From the NCBI GenBank assembly GCA_963804055.1, contig CAWDOU010000001.1, forward strand, positions 186,001 to 250,000: a stretch of 64,000 bases of DNA. The letters run 5' to 3'. Both the position numbers and the translations under genes were made by a program. The notes under the pieces are model-generated. The model did no database searches. It saw only the letters and a program-made list of their open reading frames with translations, and was not told the origin of the DNA. This DNA comes from Bog-473 sp963804055. GTDB lineage: Bacteria; Actinomycetota; Acidimicrobiia; Acidimicrobiales; RAAP-2. The stretch's first letter is position 1; each line of letters begins with the position of its first letter. Positions 33,528-42,245 of the stretch are shown here, in pieces.

Positions 33528-34922
33528 TCAGCCGCCTGAGGTCAGGCTCTTCGGCGGGACCGAGGTCGAGCCGGTGTACTTCTTCACCGGGCCCGAGCCG
33601 GGACTCGTGACTTCGACCGGCGTGACCGGAACGCCGCCGATCCAGCTGCCGGTCGGGGTCACCGCCGGCGGGGCCGAGCTCTCCAGCTTCACGACCTCCT
33701 CACCCTCGAAGCCGAAATGCACCGAGCTCGAGTAGGAGAGCGGGACGAAGCCGGGGGTCACGAAGCTCTTCCCGTCGTTGTTGATCGCGTTCATCAGGCT
33801 CTGCCGGGTCAGGTTCTTCCCCGCCTTCTGCAGTGCCTGGACGAACGTGTAGGCCAGCGCGATGCCGTACTGGGTGTTCCCGTCGAGCCCGTACTTGGAA
33901 TACACCGACGGCGCGTACTTCTGGAGGAGGTCCTTCTCGGCCTGGACCCAGGCGTTGGAGGTGTCCGACTCGGGTGCGAAGTAGGCCGTCGTGATGACCC
34001 CGTTCAGCAGGCCGCCGGCGGCCGCCGCCTGGGCCGCCGACCCTCCACCCTTCTGGGTGAACGAGGCGAGCAGGGGGCCGACTGTCGGCGCGTCGGCGCC
34101 GACGCTGTCCACGACGTACTGCGGTGCGTAGCCGATGACCGCGGCCGGGAGCATGGCCAGTGCCGTCGCGGCCGGGATGGTGGCCAGAACGACCACCTGG
34201 GCGCCCGCCGCCTTCAGGGCCGCCATCTGGTTGGAAAGTGGACCGGCCAGTGTCGCGGCGTCGTAGGTCTGGCGCGACACGACGGAGGACGCGGGGATCT
34301 CCATGTCGAGGCCCTTGACGACGTCCTGCCCGAACTCGTCGTCCTGGGAGAGGTAGCCGATCTTCTTGCCCGCGAAGTTCGCCTTGATGTAAGCGCCCAG
34401 GATCTTGCCGTCCACCGTGTAGGGGGGCTGCCATCCGAGGCTGTAGGGGTACTTGGAATTGCTCCAGCAATTGCAGCCGGACTCAATGAAGAGCTGCGGG
34501 ACCTTCTGCTCGTTCAAGAAGCCCTGCACCGCGGATTGGGTGGGCGTCCCGAGCGAGCCGACGTCGGCGAAGATGTTGTCCTGCAGCACCAGCTTGCGGG
34601 TCAAGGTGGCCGTGTTGGCCGGGTTGTAACCGTCGTCGAGATACGTGTAGTGGATCTTGCGGCCGTCGACGCCACCATCCGCGTCGACCCAGCTGAACAC
34701 CGCGTTCATGGCCGGCGCGATCTCGTCGTAGCCCGGCGCGGCGGGTCCGGTCAATGGAACGGTCGCACCGATGGTGATGGACGTCGATGTCACCCCCGGT
34801 GTGCTCTCGGCGCTCGCGGTCGCCGGCAACAACGTGACCCCCATCATCACCCCGATGGAACCCGCAACGAGCACGCGGGCCCATCGGGCCCACCCTTCAC
34901 GCTTCCACGGTCGTCTTGGCAT
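33528..34922 (-). CDS. ABC transporter substrate-binding protein of the Liv operon
   Basis: 464 residues with a signal peptide (basic WKREGWARWARV, hydrophobic 17-36, ending ATASAES). The mature domain opens TSITIGATVPLTGPAAPGYD and DADGGVDGRKIHYTYLDDG, the type 1 periplasmic-binding signature of branched-chain amino-acid receptors. GCNCW near residue 150 is a possible disulfide. Its start lies inside the end of livM (26-bp overlap), making it the last gene of the operon. Such receptors in actinobacteria also bind amides, urea or aromatic acids, so leucine is not assured. Confidence 0.9.
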   Translation of the reverse strand: MPRRPWKREGWARWARVLVAGSIGVMMGVTLLPATASAESTPGVTSTSITIGATVPLTGPAAPGYDEIAPAMNAVFSWVDADGGVDGRKIHYTYLDDGYNPANTATLTRKLVLQDNIFADVGSLGTPTQSAVQGFLNEQKVPQLFIESGCNCWSNSKYPYSLGWQPPYTVDGKILGAYIKANFAGKKIGYLSQDDEFGQDVVKGLDMEIPASSVVSRQTYDAATLAGPLSNQMAALKAAGAQVVVLATIPAATALAMLPAAVIGYAPQYVVDSVGADAPTVGPLLASFTQKGGGSAAQAAAAGGLLNGVITTAYFAPESDTSNAWVQAEKDLLQKYAPSVYSKYGLDGNTQYGIALAYTFVQALQKAGKNLTRQSLMNAINNDGKSFVTPGFVPLSYSSSVHFGFEGEEVVKLESSAPPAVTPTGSWIGGVPVTPVEVTSPGSGPVKKYTGSTSVPPKSLTSGG

Positions 34923-36009
34923 CGCTCCTCCTTATCCTTTCTGTTGCGTTGCTCTCGTCATCTGCGTGGACATCGTCGGACGGGCGCCGCGGCCCCGACC
35001 CGGGGCGCGGCACGTGGGCCCACAGCCAGCGCAGGCCGCCCTGAATGCCGTTGGGCGCCGCCAGCATCGCCACGATCAACACGAGGCCGAAGATGATCGT
35101 GGCCAGGTAGGCGTTCCCGCCGCTGCCGAGGTTGAAGCCGTTGGACAGCGAGGTCGACCACTGGGGCAGGTACACCAGCAGGATCCCGCCCCAGACCATG
35201 CCGATCAACGTGCCCGTGCCGCCGAGCACCATGGCCGCCAGCAACTGAATGGAGAGTGTCAACGGGAACTCCCCGGTGTTCACGACACCGGTCGAGAGGG
35301 CGAGAAGCGCGCCGCCCAGGCCGGCGCAGCCCGCGCTGATCGAGAACGCCATGGTCTTGGTGCGCACGAGGTGGATCCCCGCCAGCGAGGCCGCGATCTC
35401 GTCGTCGCGCACCGCCCGGAAGGCCCGGCCGTAGCGACTCCAGAGCAGGTTGGCGAGCAGGACCATGACGATCAGCGCCCCGAGGATCTGAATCTGCGCC
35501 AGCCATTGCTCGGCGGTCAACGAGCCGGGCGCCGTCGGGACGGTCGTCGTCAGCCCCTGGTCGCCGCCGAACGTGTTCGGCCACTTGTCGGCGATGGAGG
35601 GGACGGCCAGGGCGAAGAGCAGCGTCATCCCCGCCAGGTAGGGCCCCTTCAGCCGGGTGGCGGGGAGCCCGATCACCACGCCGGCCGCCGCGGCCACGCC
35701 GGTCGCCGCCAGCAGCTCGAGCACGAAGTTGCCCGCGGTGTGGTTCATCAACAGGCCCATGGTGTAGGCACCCACCGCCATGAATGCGCCGTGGCCAAGC
35801 GAGATCTGGCCGTTGGTCCCCGTGAGCAGGCTCAGGCCCGCCAGCGCCACGACGTAGGACGCGATCTCTCCGACCTGGTAGTCGTCGTAGGAGCTGATGT
35901 GGAGGGTGACCACGTACAACACGGCCCCGGCGACCAGGGCGACGGGGAGATGGCGCAGCAGGGGCTGACGGGGGAGGCGCAGCGAGCGGAGGACCGTTTC
36001 GGCGTGCAC
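34897..36009 (-). CDS. livM: Liv-type ABC transporter permease (LivM-like)
   Basis: 370 residues, about 8-9 membrane helices. It has the LivM hallmarks ASYVVALAGLSLLTGTNGQI, SLGHGAFMAVGAYT, GLPATRLKGPYLAGMTLLF and FRAVRDDEIAASLAGIHLV (cytoplasmic EAA-like loop contacting the ATPases), and a hydrophilic C-terminal tail. GTG start at 36009, 2 bp after the livH stop; the end overlaps the receptor gene. With LivH it forms the heterodimeric channel. Confidence 0.9.
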   Translation of the reverse strand: MHAETVLRSLRLPRQPLLRHLPVALVAGAVLYVVTLHISSYDDYQVGEIASYVVALAGLSLLTGTNGQISLGHGAFMAVGAYTMGLLMNHTAGNFVLELLAATGVAAAAGVVIGLPATRLKGPYLAGMTLLFALAVPSIADKWPNTFGGDQGLTTTVPTAPGSLTAEQWLAQIQILGALIVMVLLANLLWSRYGRAFRAVRDDEIAASLAGIHLVRTKTMAFSISAGCAGLGGALLALSTGVVNTGEFPLTLSIQLLAAMVLGGTGTLIGMVWGGILLVYLPQWSTSLSNGFNLGSGGNAYLATIIFGLVLIVAMLAAPNGIQGGLRWLWAHVPRPGSGPRRPSDDVHADDESNATERIRRSDAKTTVEA

Positions 36010-36011
36010 GG

Positions 36012-36890
36012 TCAGACCCGCCGTGCCGCCGGCCGGGCGAAGATGCCCTCGGGGCGGGCCATGAGGGCGACCAGCAGGAGGACGAGCGCGCCGATCGGCT
36101 CGAGCCCGGAGCCGAAGTACCCCCCGACGTAGGAGATGCAGAGCCCCGAGATCAGCCCACCGACCAGCGCGCCCACCGGGCTCTCGAGGCCGCCGATGAC
36201 GGCGGCGGTGAATCCGTAGACGAGGATCAGGTCCATGTAATAGGGCCCGAAGGCGCTCGTGGGTGCCACGAGGAGGCCGGCCAGTGAGCCGGCGATGCCC
36301 GCCAGCCCCCACCCCAGCGTCAGCAGGATGCCCACGCGGACCCCGAGGAGCTGGGCGATCTCACGGTGGAAGGCCGACGCCCGCATGCGCAGCCCCAACG
36401 CCGTGTAGCGGAACAGCACCAATGTCGCGGCCATCAACGCCAGGACGGCAATGAGGATGAAAACGTCGAAGTGCGAGAAGGCGAGCGTCGTGCTCCCCAC
36501 CCGCAGGCCGCGTTGGGAGAAGGCGGCCGGGAAGCCGCGGCTGGCGTTGCCGTAAATGGTGCCGGCCAGGCCTTCGAAGACCACGAGCAACCCGATGGTG
36601 ACGATCACGGGGTTCAGCTCGGACTTGCCGTGCAGCGGCCGGATCAACAGCCGCTCCGTCGCCGCGCCGATGGCGAAGCCGATGACCAGCACCAGCACGA
36701 AGGCCCACCAGTAGCCGAGACCGCGCGACAACAGGCTGAATGCGATGAACGTGGTCAGCATGCCCGCGGCCCCCTGTGCGAAGTTGATGATCCGCGTCGC
36801 CCGGTAGATCAGGACCAGCGCCAGCGCCAATGCGGCATAGACCATGCCGTTGGCGATGCCGTCGAGCGTGTAGTCGAAGAAGAGGCTCAT
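36012..36890 (-). CDS. livH: Liv-type ABC transporter permease (LivH-like)
   Basis: 292 residues, about 8 membrane helices. DGIANGMVYAALALALVLIY, IINFAQGAAGMLTTFIAF, ERLLIRPLHGKSELNPVIVT, TALGLRMRASAFHREIAQLL and VYGFTAAVIGGLESPVGALV are characteristic of LivH. ATG at 36890, 4 bp after the livF stop. It pairs with LivM. Confidence 0.9.
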   Translation of the reverse strand: MSLFFDYTLDGIANGMVYAALALALVLIYRATRIINFAQGAAGMLTTFIAFSLLSRGLGYWWAFVLVLVIGFAIGAATERLLIRPLHGKSELNPVIVTIGLLVVFEGLAGTIYGNASRGFPAAFSQRGLRVGSTTLAFSHFDVFILIAVLALMAATLVLFRYTALGLRMRASAFHREIAQLLGVRVGILLTLGWGLAGIAGSLAGLLVAPTSAFGPYYMDLILVYGFTAAVIGGLESPVGALVGGLISGLCISYVGGYFGSGLEPIGALVLLLVALMARPEGIFARPAARRV

Positions 36891-36894
36891 GGCA

Positions 36895-37602
36895 CTAGAA
36901 CCCGAGGTAGTGGTGACGCAGCGCGTCGTCGCCGGCCAATGTGGCGGCGTCGTCGGAGACGACGACCTGGCCCAGGTTGAGGATGACGGCACGGTGCGAG
37001 ACGGACAGTGCACTGCGGGCGTTCTGCTCCACCAGCACCACGGTGATGTCCTTGTTCTCGGTCTGCTCCCGCAGCTGCGCCATCAACGTGGCTGTCACGA
37101 GTGGCGCCAGACCGAGGCTCGGCTCGTCCAGGAGCAACAGGCGGGGGCGGGAGATCAGGGCCCGTCCCAGCACCAGCATCTGGCGTTCGCCCCCCGAGAG
37201 CATGGAGGCGTGCCGGCGCCGGAACGGCTGCAGGCGGGGGAACAGCTCGAGCATCTCGGCAATGGCGTCCTGGCGCTCGCCCTTGCGCAGGCACCAGAGC
37301 GTGGCCAGCCGGAGGTTCTCCTCGACCGTGAGCTCCTCAATGACGCCGCGCCCCTCGGGCACGTGGGCCACGCCCAGTCGGGCGATGGATTCGACCCGAC
37401 GGCCCAGCAGCGCCTCGCCGTCGAAGCGCACGGAGCCTTCGAACGGCTTCACGAGTCCCGAGAGCGTGCGCAGGAGAGTTGTCTTGCCGGCGCCGTTGGC
37501 TCCGAGCACCGCGGTCACGGCGCCGGGCTCGGCGTCGAAGGAGACCGAGCGCAATGCCTGCACCGCCCCGAAGGAAACGCTGAGGTCACGCACCTCAAGC
37601 AT
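36895..37602 (-). CDS. livF: Liv-type ABC transporter ATP-binding protein (LivF-like)
   Basis: 235 residues: Walker A GANGAGKTT, Q-loop, VPEGRGVIEELTVEENLRLA (LivF-specific stretch), signature MLSGGERQMLVLGRAL, Walker B RLLLLDEPSLGLAP, and H-loop region VVLVEQNARSAL. It powers the LivHM channel with LivG. Its start overlaps the livG stop by 8 bp. ATG at 37602. Confidence 0.93.
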   Translation of the reverse strand: MLEVRDLSVSFGAVQALRSVSFDAEPGAVTAVLGANGAGKTTLLRTLSGLVKPFEGSVRFDGEALLGRRVESIARLGVAHVPEGRGVIEELTVEENLRLATLWCLRKGERQDAIAEMLELFPRLQPFRRRHASMLSGGERQMLVLGRALISRPRLLLLDEPSLGLAPLVTATLMAQLREQTENKDITVVLVEQNARSALSVSHRAVILNLGQVVVSDDAATLAGDDALRHHYLGF

Positions 37603-38455
37603 CGTCTGACCCCGGTCCCGGCGTTTCGTCGGTGTCGACGGGGTCTCCGAGGTAGGCGACCGCCACCTCGGGATCGGACCGGATGACCGCGGGCGTTCCC
37701 TCCGCGATGACCTGTCCGAAATTCAGGACGACGAGGCGGTCGCACACGGACATCACCAGGTCCATGTGGTGTTCGACCAGCAGCACGGACATGCGCCCGG
37801 CCAGACTCCGGATGCGCGTCCCGAGGGCGTCCATCTCGTCCTCGGAGAGCCCGCTCGCCGGCTCGTCGAGCAGAAGGAGTCGTGGCTCGGCCATGAGGGC
37901 GCGGGCCAACGCGGTGCGCTTCTGGATCGCGTAGGGGAGCGCGGCGGGCAGCCGATGGGCGTACGTCGCCGCACCGAGCTCGTCGAGCAGGGTCATGGCC
38001 CGTGCGCCCACCCTGCGCTCCTCCCGGCTGGAGCGCCAGATCCCGAGGAAGGACGAGGCGAGGTCGCTGTGCAGCGTCGGCTCTGCGCCCAGCATGACGT
38101 TCTCGTGCACGGTGAGGCCCGGGCAGAGGCCGATCCCCTGCAAGGTGCGCGCAATGCCCAGCTTGGCCAGGTCGTGGGGATGGTGCCGGCGCAGCACCGC
38201 GCCGCGGTAGGTCAGGGTGCCCGAGCTCGGGTGCACGAAGCCGCTGATGACGTTGAAGAGCGTGGTCTTGCCCGCCCCGTTCGGCCCGATGACTCCGACC
38301 ACCTCGCGGTCGCGGACGGACATGGAGACCTCGTCGAGGGCAAGCACGCCGCCGAACCCGATGGTGATCTGGTCGACGACGAGAAGGGGGTGCGCCGCCT
38401 CGGACCCGCCGGCCCCCACGTCGGGGGTGGGCGCAACGTCGGTGACCGCGGCCAC
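37595..38455 (-). CDS. livG: Liv-type ABC transporter ATP-binding protein (LivG-like)
   Basis: 286 residues: an Ala-rich N-terminal extension (1-22), ITIGFGGVLALDEVSMSV, Walker A GPNGAGKTT, the LivG signature ISGFVHPSSGTLTYRG, GIARTLQGIGLCPGLTVHEN, a degenerate ABC signature ALPYAIQKRTALARAL (no LSGG), Walker B RLLLLDEPASGLSEDE, VLLVEHHMDLVMSVCDRL. Without LSGGQ in this subunit, one composite ATP site relies on LivF. GTG start at 38455, first gene of livG-F-H-M-receptor. Confidence 0.9.
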   Translation of the reverse strand: MAAVTDVAPTPDVGAGGSEAAHPLLVVDQITIGFGGVLALDEVSMSVRDREVVGVIGPNGAGKTTLFNVISGFVHPSSGTLTYRGAVLRRHHPHDLAKLGIARTLQGIGLCPGLTVHENVMLGAEPTLHSDLASSFLGIWRSSREERRVGARAMTLLDELGAATYAHRLPAALPYAIQKRTALARALMAEPRLLLLDEPASGLSEDEMDALGTRIRSLAGRMSVLLVEHHMDLVMSVCDRLVVLNFGQVIAEGTPAVIRSDPEVAVAYLGDPVDTDETPGPGSDDA

Positions 38456-38620
38456 CGGTGCCCTACTCGGTGCGGGGGTCGGTACGTGGCTGCACCGGAC
38501 GCGTGCGTCGCGTGATCATGCCTTCGAGCCCCCCGGCATCGCTCCGGACGTTACAGCGTCGGACACGAGAGTGCCGGGAGAACGCAACGGCGTGGGACGA
38601 AACCGTTCCCGCCGGGTCGC

Positions 38621-38636
38621 TTGTGAATCAGTTCAC
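38621..38636. promoter_or_regulatory. Rex-like inverted repeat upstream of the Liv operon
   Basis: TTGTGAA-TCAG-TTCAC has perfect 5-bp arms GTGAA/TTCAC and matches most of the Rex redox-repressor consensus TTGTGAAN4TTCACAA, except that AA at the right end is GC. It lies in the 190-bp gap between livG (start 38455) and the stop of the large membrane protein gene (38648). GntR- or TetR-type repressors could also use such a site. Confidence 0.4.
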
Positions 38637-38647
38637 GCGCGCCGCCG

Positions 38648-41101
38648 TCAGATGTAGTCGCTGCGGCGCATCCAGACCAGCGTGGCCCAGCCCCAGATCG
38701 GCGGCAGGTACGCCGTGCAGAAGCGCTCGATGAAGACGGCGGCGACGGCCTGGTCCTGGGGGATGCCCGCCGCGCTCAGGCCGGCGATCAGCCCCACTTC
38801 GATGACCCCGGCGCCACCGGGGACGGGAACGGCGCCCCCGATCATGGCGGCCAGCGTGAGCACCACGATGAGCGTGGCGAAGCTGGCGTGCTCGCCCACC
38901 GAGTGCAGGGACGCCCCGAGGCACAACGCGATCAGGATCTGGCTGCCCAGCGATCCTCCAAGCACGTAGGCGATCTTCCGCGGCTCCACGGCGATGGCCT
39001 TCACGTCCTTCCAGATCGTGACGAGGTGCGGCCGGGCCTTCTCGTTGACCAGGCGCCGCACCCGGGGGACCAGGGTGACCACCGCGACAAGGACGGCGAC
39101 GACCAGGACGACGATCAGAATGATCCACACGATGTCCTGATGGCTTCCGCCGTCGCTCGACGTGGGCTTGTGGAAGTCACCCGCGGCGAAGGGGAGGCAG
39201 ACCAGGAACAGGGCGCCCTTGACGACCCAGCTGGCGGTGCCGGCGATCGCCCCCGAGCTGATGGCCGCCGGCGCGTCCAGGCCCTGACGCTGGAAGAAGC
39301 GCACTCGCACCCCGAAGACGGCGGCGTCACCGCCGACGAACGACGTGAACATGTTGGACGTCTCCAGCGCGACGCACCGCCCGAAGGGCAGCGGGCCCAT
39401 GACGGCGCCGGTCAGGGCCCAGGCGCCGGTCACCACCGGGAGCTGGCCGAGGACGAAGGCGGCGGCCACCCACCCCCAGGCTGCGCCGCGGATGACGCTG
39501 AGCGAGCCCGAGGCGTTGGTGAGGACGCCGATGATCAGCCACAGGCCGACGAGGCTGCCCACGACCATCAACAGGTTGGGCCAGCTGATGCGCTTGGCTT
39601 CGACCAGCTTCGGGGCCTCTACCCCGGCCGCGGCGGCCAAGGCCTCGCGCAGCGACTTGAGGAACCCCTTCTGTGACCGGGCCAGACGCTCGGTCTCGGG
39701 GTCGAGGGTGGAGCGTTGCAGGCGGGTCAGGACCGCCTGCACGGTCTCGGTATCGAGCACGCGGCAGGTGGACGCCACGGCGCGCGGGATGCCCACCACC
39801 ACTGCGACCGCCGCCACGGCGGCGGCGAGGTCGCGATCGGTCCGCATCGACGGTGCCGACGACGAGGCGCAGCGGAAGTCGCGCAACAGCGGGCCCTGCG
39901 CGGTGACGAGGACGGTGTCCGGGCTCAGCGCGCCGTGTGCGATCCCGGCCTGCCGCAGCATGAGCACGGAACGGAGGAAGGCGTCGACGACGTCGTCGCC
40001 GACCGCGTCCGCATCCAGTTCCGACAGTCGCTTTCCCTCCGGCAGGCGCGTGACGAGGACGGCATCATGGGACGGTCCGCACCGCCCGGCCGCCACGATG
40101 TCGGGGACCGCGGTGCCGGCATGACCGGCGAGGAAGGTCAGGTACGCCTCGTGCTCCACTTGCTGCAGCCGGTTGAGGACGAGCGTCGGGCCCGAGTCCC
40201 GGTAGATGCAGAATCGCCACACCTTGCGCAGCCACTGCGCGTCGGCTGCGTCGCGCCCGTAGACCGCCAGCTCAATCGGGCGGCCTGCCGCGTCCGTGCC
40301 GGCGAAGGACGCCACGCCCCACTCCTGGTGCGCCATGGACCGCAGGCCGTGCACCTCGACCTGCAGGTCGCGCACGGCGCCGGTTACCTCCGCGGCCGAC
40401 GGCAGCCCGTTCGGCGCGCCCATCGCCAGGTGGCAGGCGGCCGCCGTGCCCCAGCCGACGACGACCGCGGCGATCACGCCGAGCGGCAGCCCGTAGGCGC
40501 CGACCACCGCGCAGAGGGCGGCCAGTGCAATGGCGCCGACCACCACCCGGTGCAGCGGGCGGCTCAGGTAGGGGATCCCGGCCAACGCCACGGCGGTGGC
40601 GATGGCGAGCTGGAGGATGGGGAAGCGCGGATCGAAGCCGGAGAAGTCGGGGATCGGCGGACGTCCCGCCGCGGGCCCCAGCAGGGCGTCGAGCAGGAGG
40701 CAGACGAGCAGCGACGCCAGCCCTGCGACACCCATCTGCCGCACCGCCGTCAACCGCGGCACGAGCAGGCCGATGAGGACCAGGGCCACCGTGACGCCGA
40801 CGGAGCCGGCGAACCAGATGGCGGTGATCAGCCACTGGATGCCGGTGGGAGGGGGGGTGAGGAGCTCGGTGACGTGGATCTCCACCGACGTGTTGGCCTG
40901 CACCAGCGGCACGCAGATGACGAGGAGGACGGCGGCGATGCCGACGCGCACGGCATCCGAGGCGCGCCGCCGCGTCGCGCCACCGCCGTGCGGCCCCAGG
41001 ACGAGGGAGCGGACACGCTGGTTCCACGGGGTGTGACCGACTTCGGGGGGGAGCGATGTCAGGTCGGCAGCAGCGGGCGCGGTGGTCCCCATGACCTTCA
41101 T
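38648..41101 (-). CDS. Large membrane protein: degenerate kinase domain plus LPG-synthase-type (UPF0104) transmembrane domain
   Basis: 817 residues. An N-terminal membrane block (about 50-215) is followed by a protein-kinase-like domain (about 235-440) and a C-terminal lysylphosphatidylglycerol-synthase-like transmembrane region (about 490-810, with PVPGGAGVIEVGLIAGLSAAG and TSFVGGDAAVFGVR). The kinase domain is degenerate: the lysine strand reads PIELAVYGRDA, where related proteins have VKVYGRDA, and the catalytic loop reads IAHGALSPDTVLV instead of H-D-L-N. It is probably a pseudokinase. No aminoacyl-transferase domain is attached, so lysyl transfer is not implied; lipid or polyprenol flipping or anchoring is a guess. 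The start may instead be the ATG three codons in. Confidence 0.85.
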   Translation of the reverse strand: MKVMGTTAPAAADLTSLPPEVGHTPWNQRVRSLVLGPHGGGATRRRASDAVRVGIAAVLLVICVPLVQANTSVEIHVTELLTPPPTGIQWLITAIWFAGSVGVTVALVLIGLLVPRLTAVRQMGVAGLASLLVCLLLDALLGPAAGRPPIPDFSGFDPRFPILQLAIATAVALAGIPYLSRPLHRVVVGAIALAALCAVVGAYGLPLGVIAAVVVGWGTAAACHLAMGAPNGLPSAAEVTGAVRDLQVEVHGLRSMAHQEWGVASFAGTDAAGRPIELAVYGRDAADAQWLRKVWRFCIYRDSGPTLVLNRLQQVEHEAYLTFLAGHAGTAVPDIVAAGRCGPSHDAVLVTRLPEGKRLSELDADAVGDDVVDAFLRSVLMLRQAGIAHGALSPDTVLVTAQGPLLRDFRCASSSAPSMRTDRDLAAAVAAVAVVVGIPRAVASTCRVLDTETVQAVLTRLQRSTLDPETERLARSQKGFLKSLREALAAAAGVEAPKLVEAKRISWPNLLMVVGSLVGLWLIIGVLTNASGSLSVIRGAAWGWVAAAFVLGQLPVVTGAWALTGAVMGPLPFGRCVALETSNMFTSFVGGDAAVFGVRVRFFQRQGLDAPAAISSGAIAGTASWVVKGALFLVCLPFAAGDFHKPTSSDGGSHQDIVWIILIVVLVVAVLVAVVTLVPRVRRLVNEKARPHLVTIWKDVKAIAVEPRKIAYVLGGSLGSQILIALCLGASLHSVGEHASFATLIVVLTLAAMIGGAVPVPGGAGVIEVGLIAGLSAAGIPQDQAVAAVFIERFCTAYLPPIWGWATLVWMRRSDYI

Positions 41102-41219
41102 GTCGGAAGGACGGGCCGTGCCCTTGTGGCCCGGGTCCGGGCGAGGGGATGCATCGCCGCAATCTTGGCCCGTCCTGCCCCTCCGGCCTGGGACGGAGGT
41201 AATAAGACTGTAAATACGA

Positions 41220-41248
41220 TTGACTTAGTCGGGATTAGGACCTAGCCT
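41220..41248 (+). promoter_or_regulatory. Putative promoter of a leaderless cupin-rhodanese transcript
   Basis: TTGACT (41220-41225), 17-bp spacer, TAGCCT (41243-41248). The ATG at 41256 is 7 bp after the -10, so transcription would begin at or next to the start codon. No Shine-Dalgarno precedes the gene, as expected for a leaderless mRNA of actinobacterial type. Confidence 0.5.
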
Positions 41249-41255
41249 CTCCCGG

Positions 41256-41798
41256 ATGGCTCCACCGGCTCGCGTCGACCCCCACGAAGTGGCCAGCCGG
41301 CTCGCCCCGGCGGTGCACTGGCCGGGAGCGCTCGACATCGAGCGCCGACAATGGCGGTTGATGGCCCGGACGCCCGACTTCGACGCCTGGCTTATCGCCT
41401 GGCCCAGCGGCGGCAAGGTGGATCTGCACGACCACGGCACGTCCTCGGGGGCCGTGAGCGTCATCACCGGCTCGCTCGTCGAGGCGGTGCCTTGGCGCGA
41501 CGACACGGGACGGCTGACCCTGGTGCGCCACGAGCTGCAGGCGGGGGCCACCCTCGCCTTCGGCGCGAGGCATGTGCACGATGTGGCCAACGAGTCGGAT
41601 CACCCCGCGCTCAGCCTGCACGTCTACAGCCCCGCCCTGACCTCCATGACGTACTACGACATGGCGGACGAGCAGTTGGTGGTGCGCGAGGTGGCCTGGA
41701 CCGACGACGGCAGCGGCGAGTTCGAGCACGCGGACGACGAGCCGCACCACGTTTGGACGCGTCACGCCACGGCCGGACTGGCTGCGGCCTCCCGTTGA
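41256..41798 (+). CDS. Cysteine-dioxygenase-like (cupin) thiol dioxygenase
   Basis: 180 residues. The cupin core shows the three-His metal site: VDLHDHGTSSGAVSVITG (His-x-His) and ARHVHDVANESDHPALSLHV (third His). YSPALTSMTYYD fits the conserved tyrosine region of the cysteine dioxygenase family. These iron enzymes oxidise cysteine or 3-mercaptopropionate to sulfinates. Here the partner 18 bp downstream is a rhodanese, consistent with thiol or sulfur metabolism. Confidence 0.88.
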   Translation: MAPPARVDPHEVASRLAPAVHWPGALDIERRQWRLMARTPDFDAWLIAWPSGGKVDLHDHGTSSGAVSVITGSLVEAVPWRDDTGRLTLVRHELQAGATLAFGARHVHDVANESDHPALSLHVYSPALTSMTYYDMADEQLVVREVAWTDDGSGEFEHADDEPHHVWTRHATAGLAAASR

Positions 41799-41816
41799 CC
41801 GCGCCATGATCTCCGG

Positions 41817-42221
41817 GTGACGGCGCGCAGCACCGACGATCTCCTGCGTGAGGCCCGCGGCCGCATCCGCCGGGTCGAGCCCGACGACCTCGAGCAGCTC
41901 CGGGCCGAGGGCGCGCTCGTGGTCGACATCCGGCCCGCCGCCCAGCGCGCCGCCGAGGGCGAGCTCGGCTTCGGGCTCGTCGTGGAGCGCAACGTCCTGG
42001 AGTGGCGCTTCGACCTGACCGGGAGCCACACCCTGCCCGAGGTCACCGGCTACGACCAGGCCGTCGTGGTGGTGTGCTCGGAGGGCTACGCGTCCAGCCT
42101 GGCCGCCGACTCGCTGCGCCAGCTGGGCTTCACCGGCGCCGCCGACCTGGCCGGGGGTTATCAGGCCTGGCGCCGCTGGCGCGCCAGTACCGGTTCCCCG
42201 GCGCCCGACGTCACCGCCTAG
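41817..42221 (+). CDS. Rhodanese-like sulfurtransferase
   Basis: 134 residues, a single rhodanese domain: GALVVDIRPAAQRAAEG, ERNVLEWRFDL, VVVVCSEGYASSLAADSL with active-site Cys in CSEGYAS, and GFTGAADLAGGYQAWRR. It transfers sulfane sulfur between thiols. GTG start at 41817. It follows the thiol dioxygenase-like gene and is likely co-transcribed. Confidence 0.9.
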   Translation: MTARSTDDLLREARGRIRRVEPDDLEQLRAEGALVVDIRPAAQRAAEGELGFGLVVERNVLEWRFDLTGSHTLPEVTGYDQAVVVVCSEGYASSLAADSLRQLGFTGAADLAGGYQAWRRWRASTGSPAPDVTA

Positions 42222-42245
42222 GCACCACGAGGGACGTGGCCCCCC

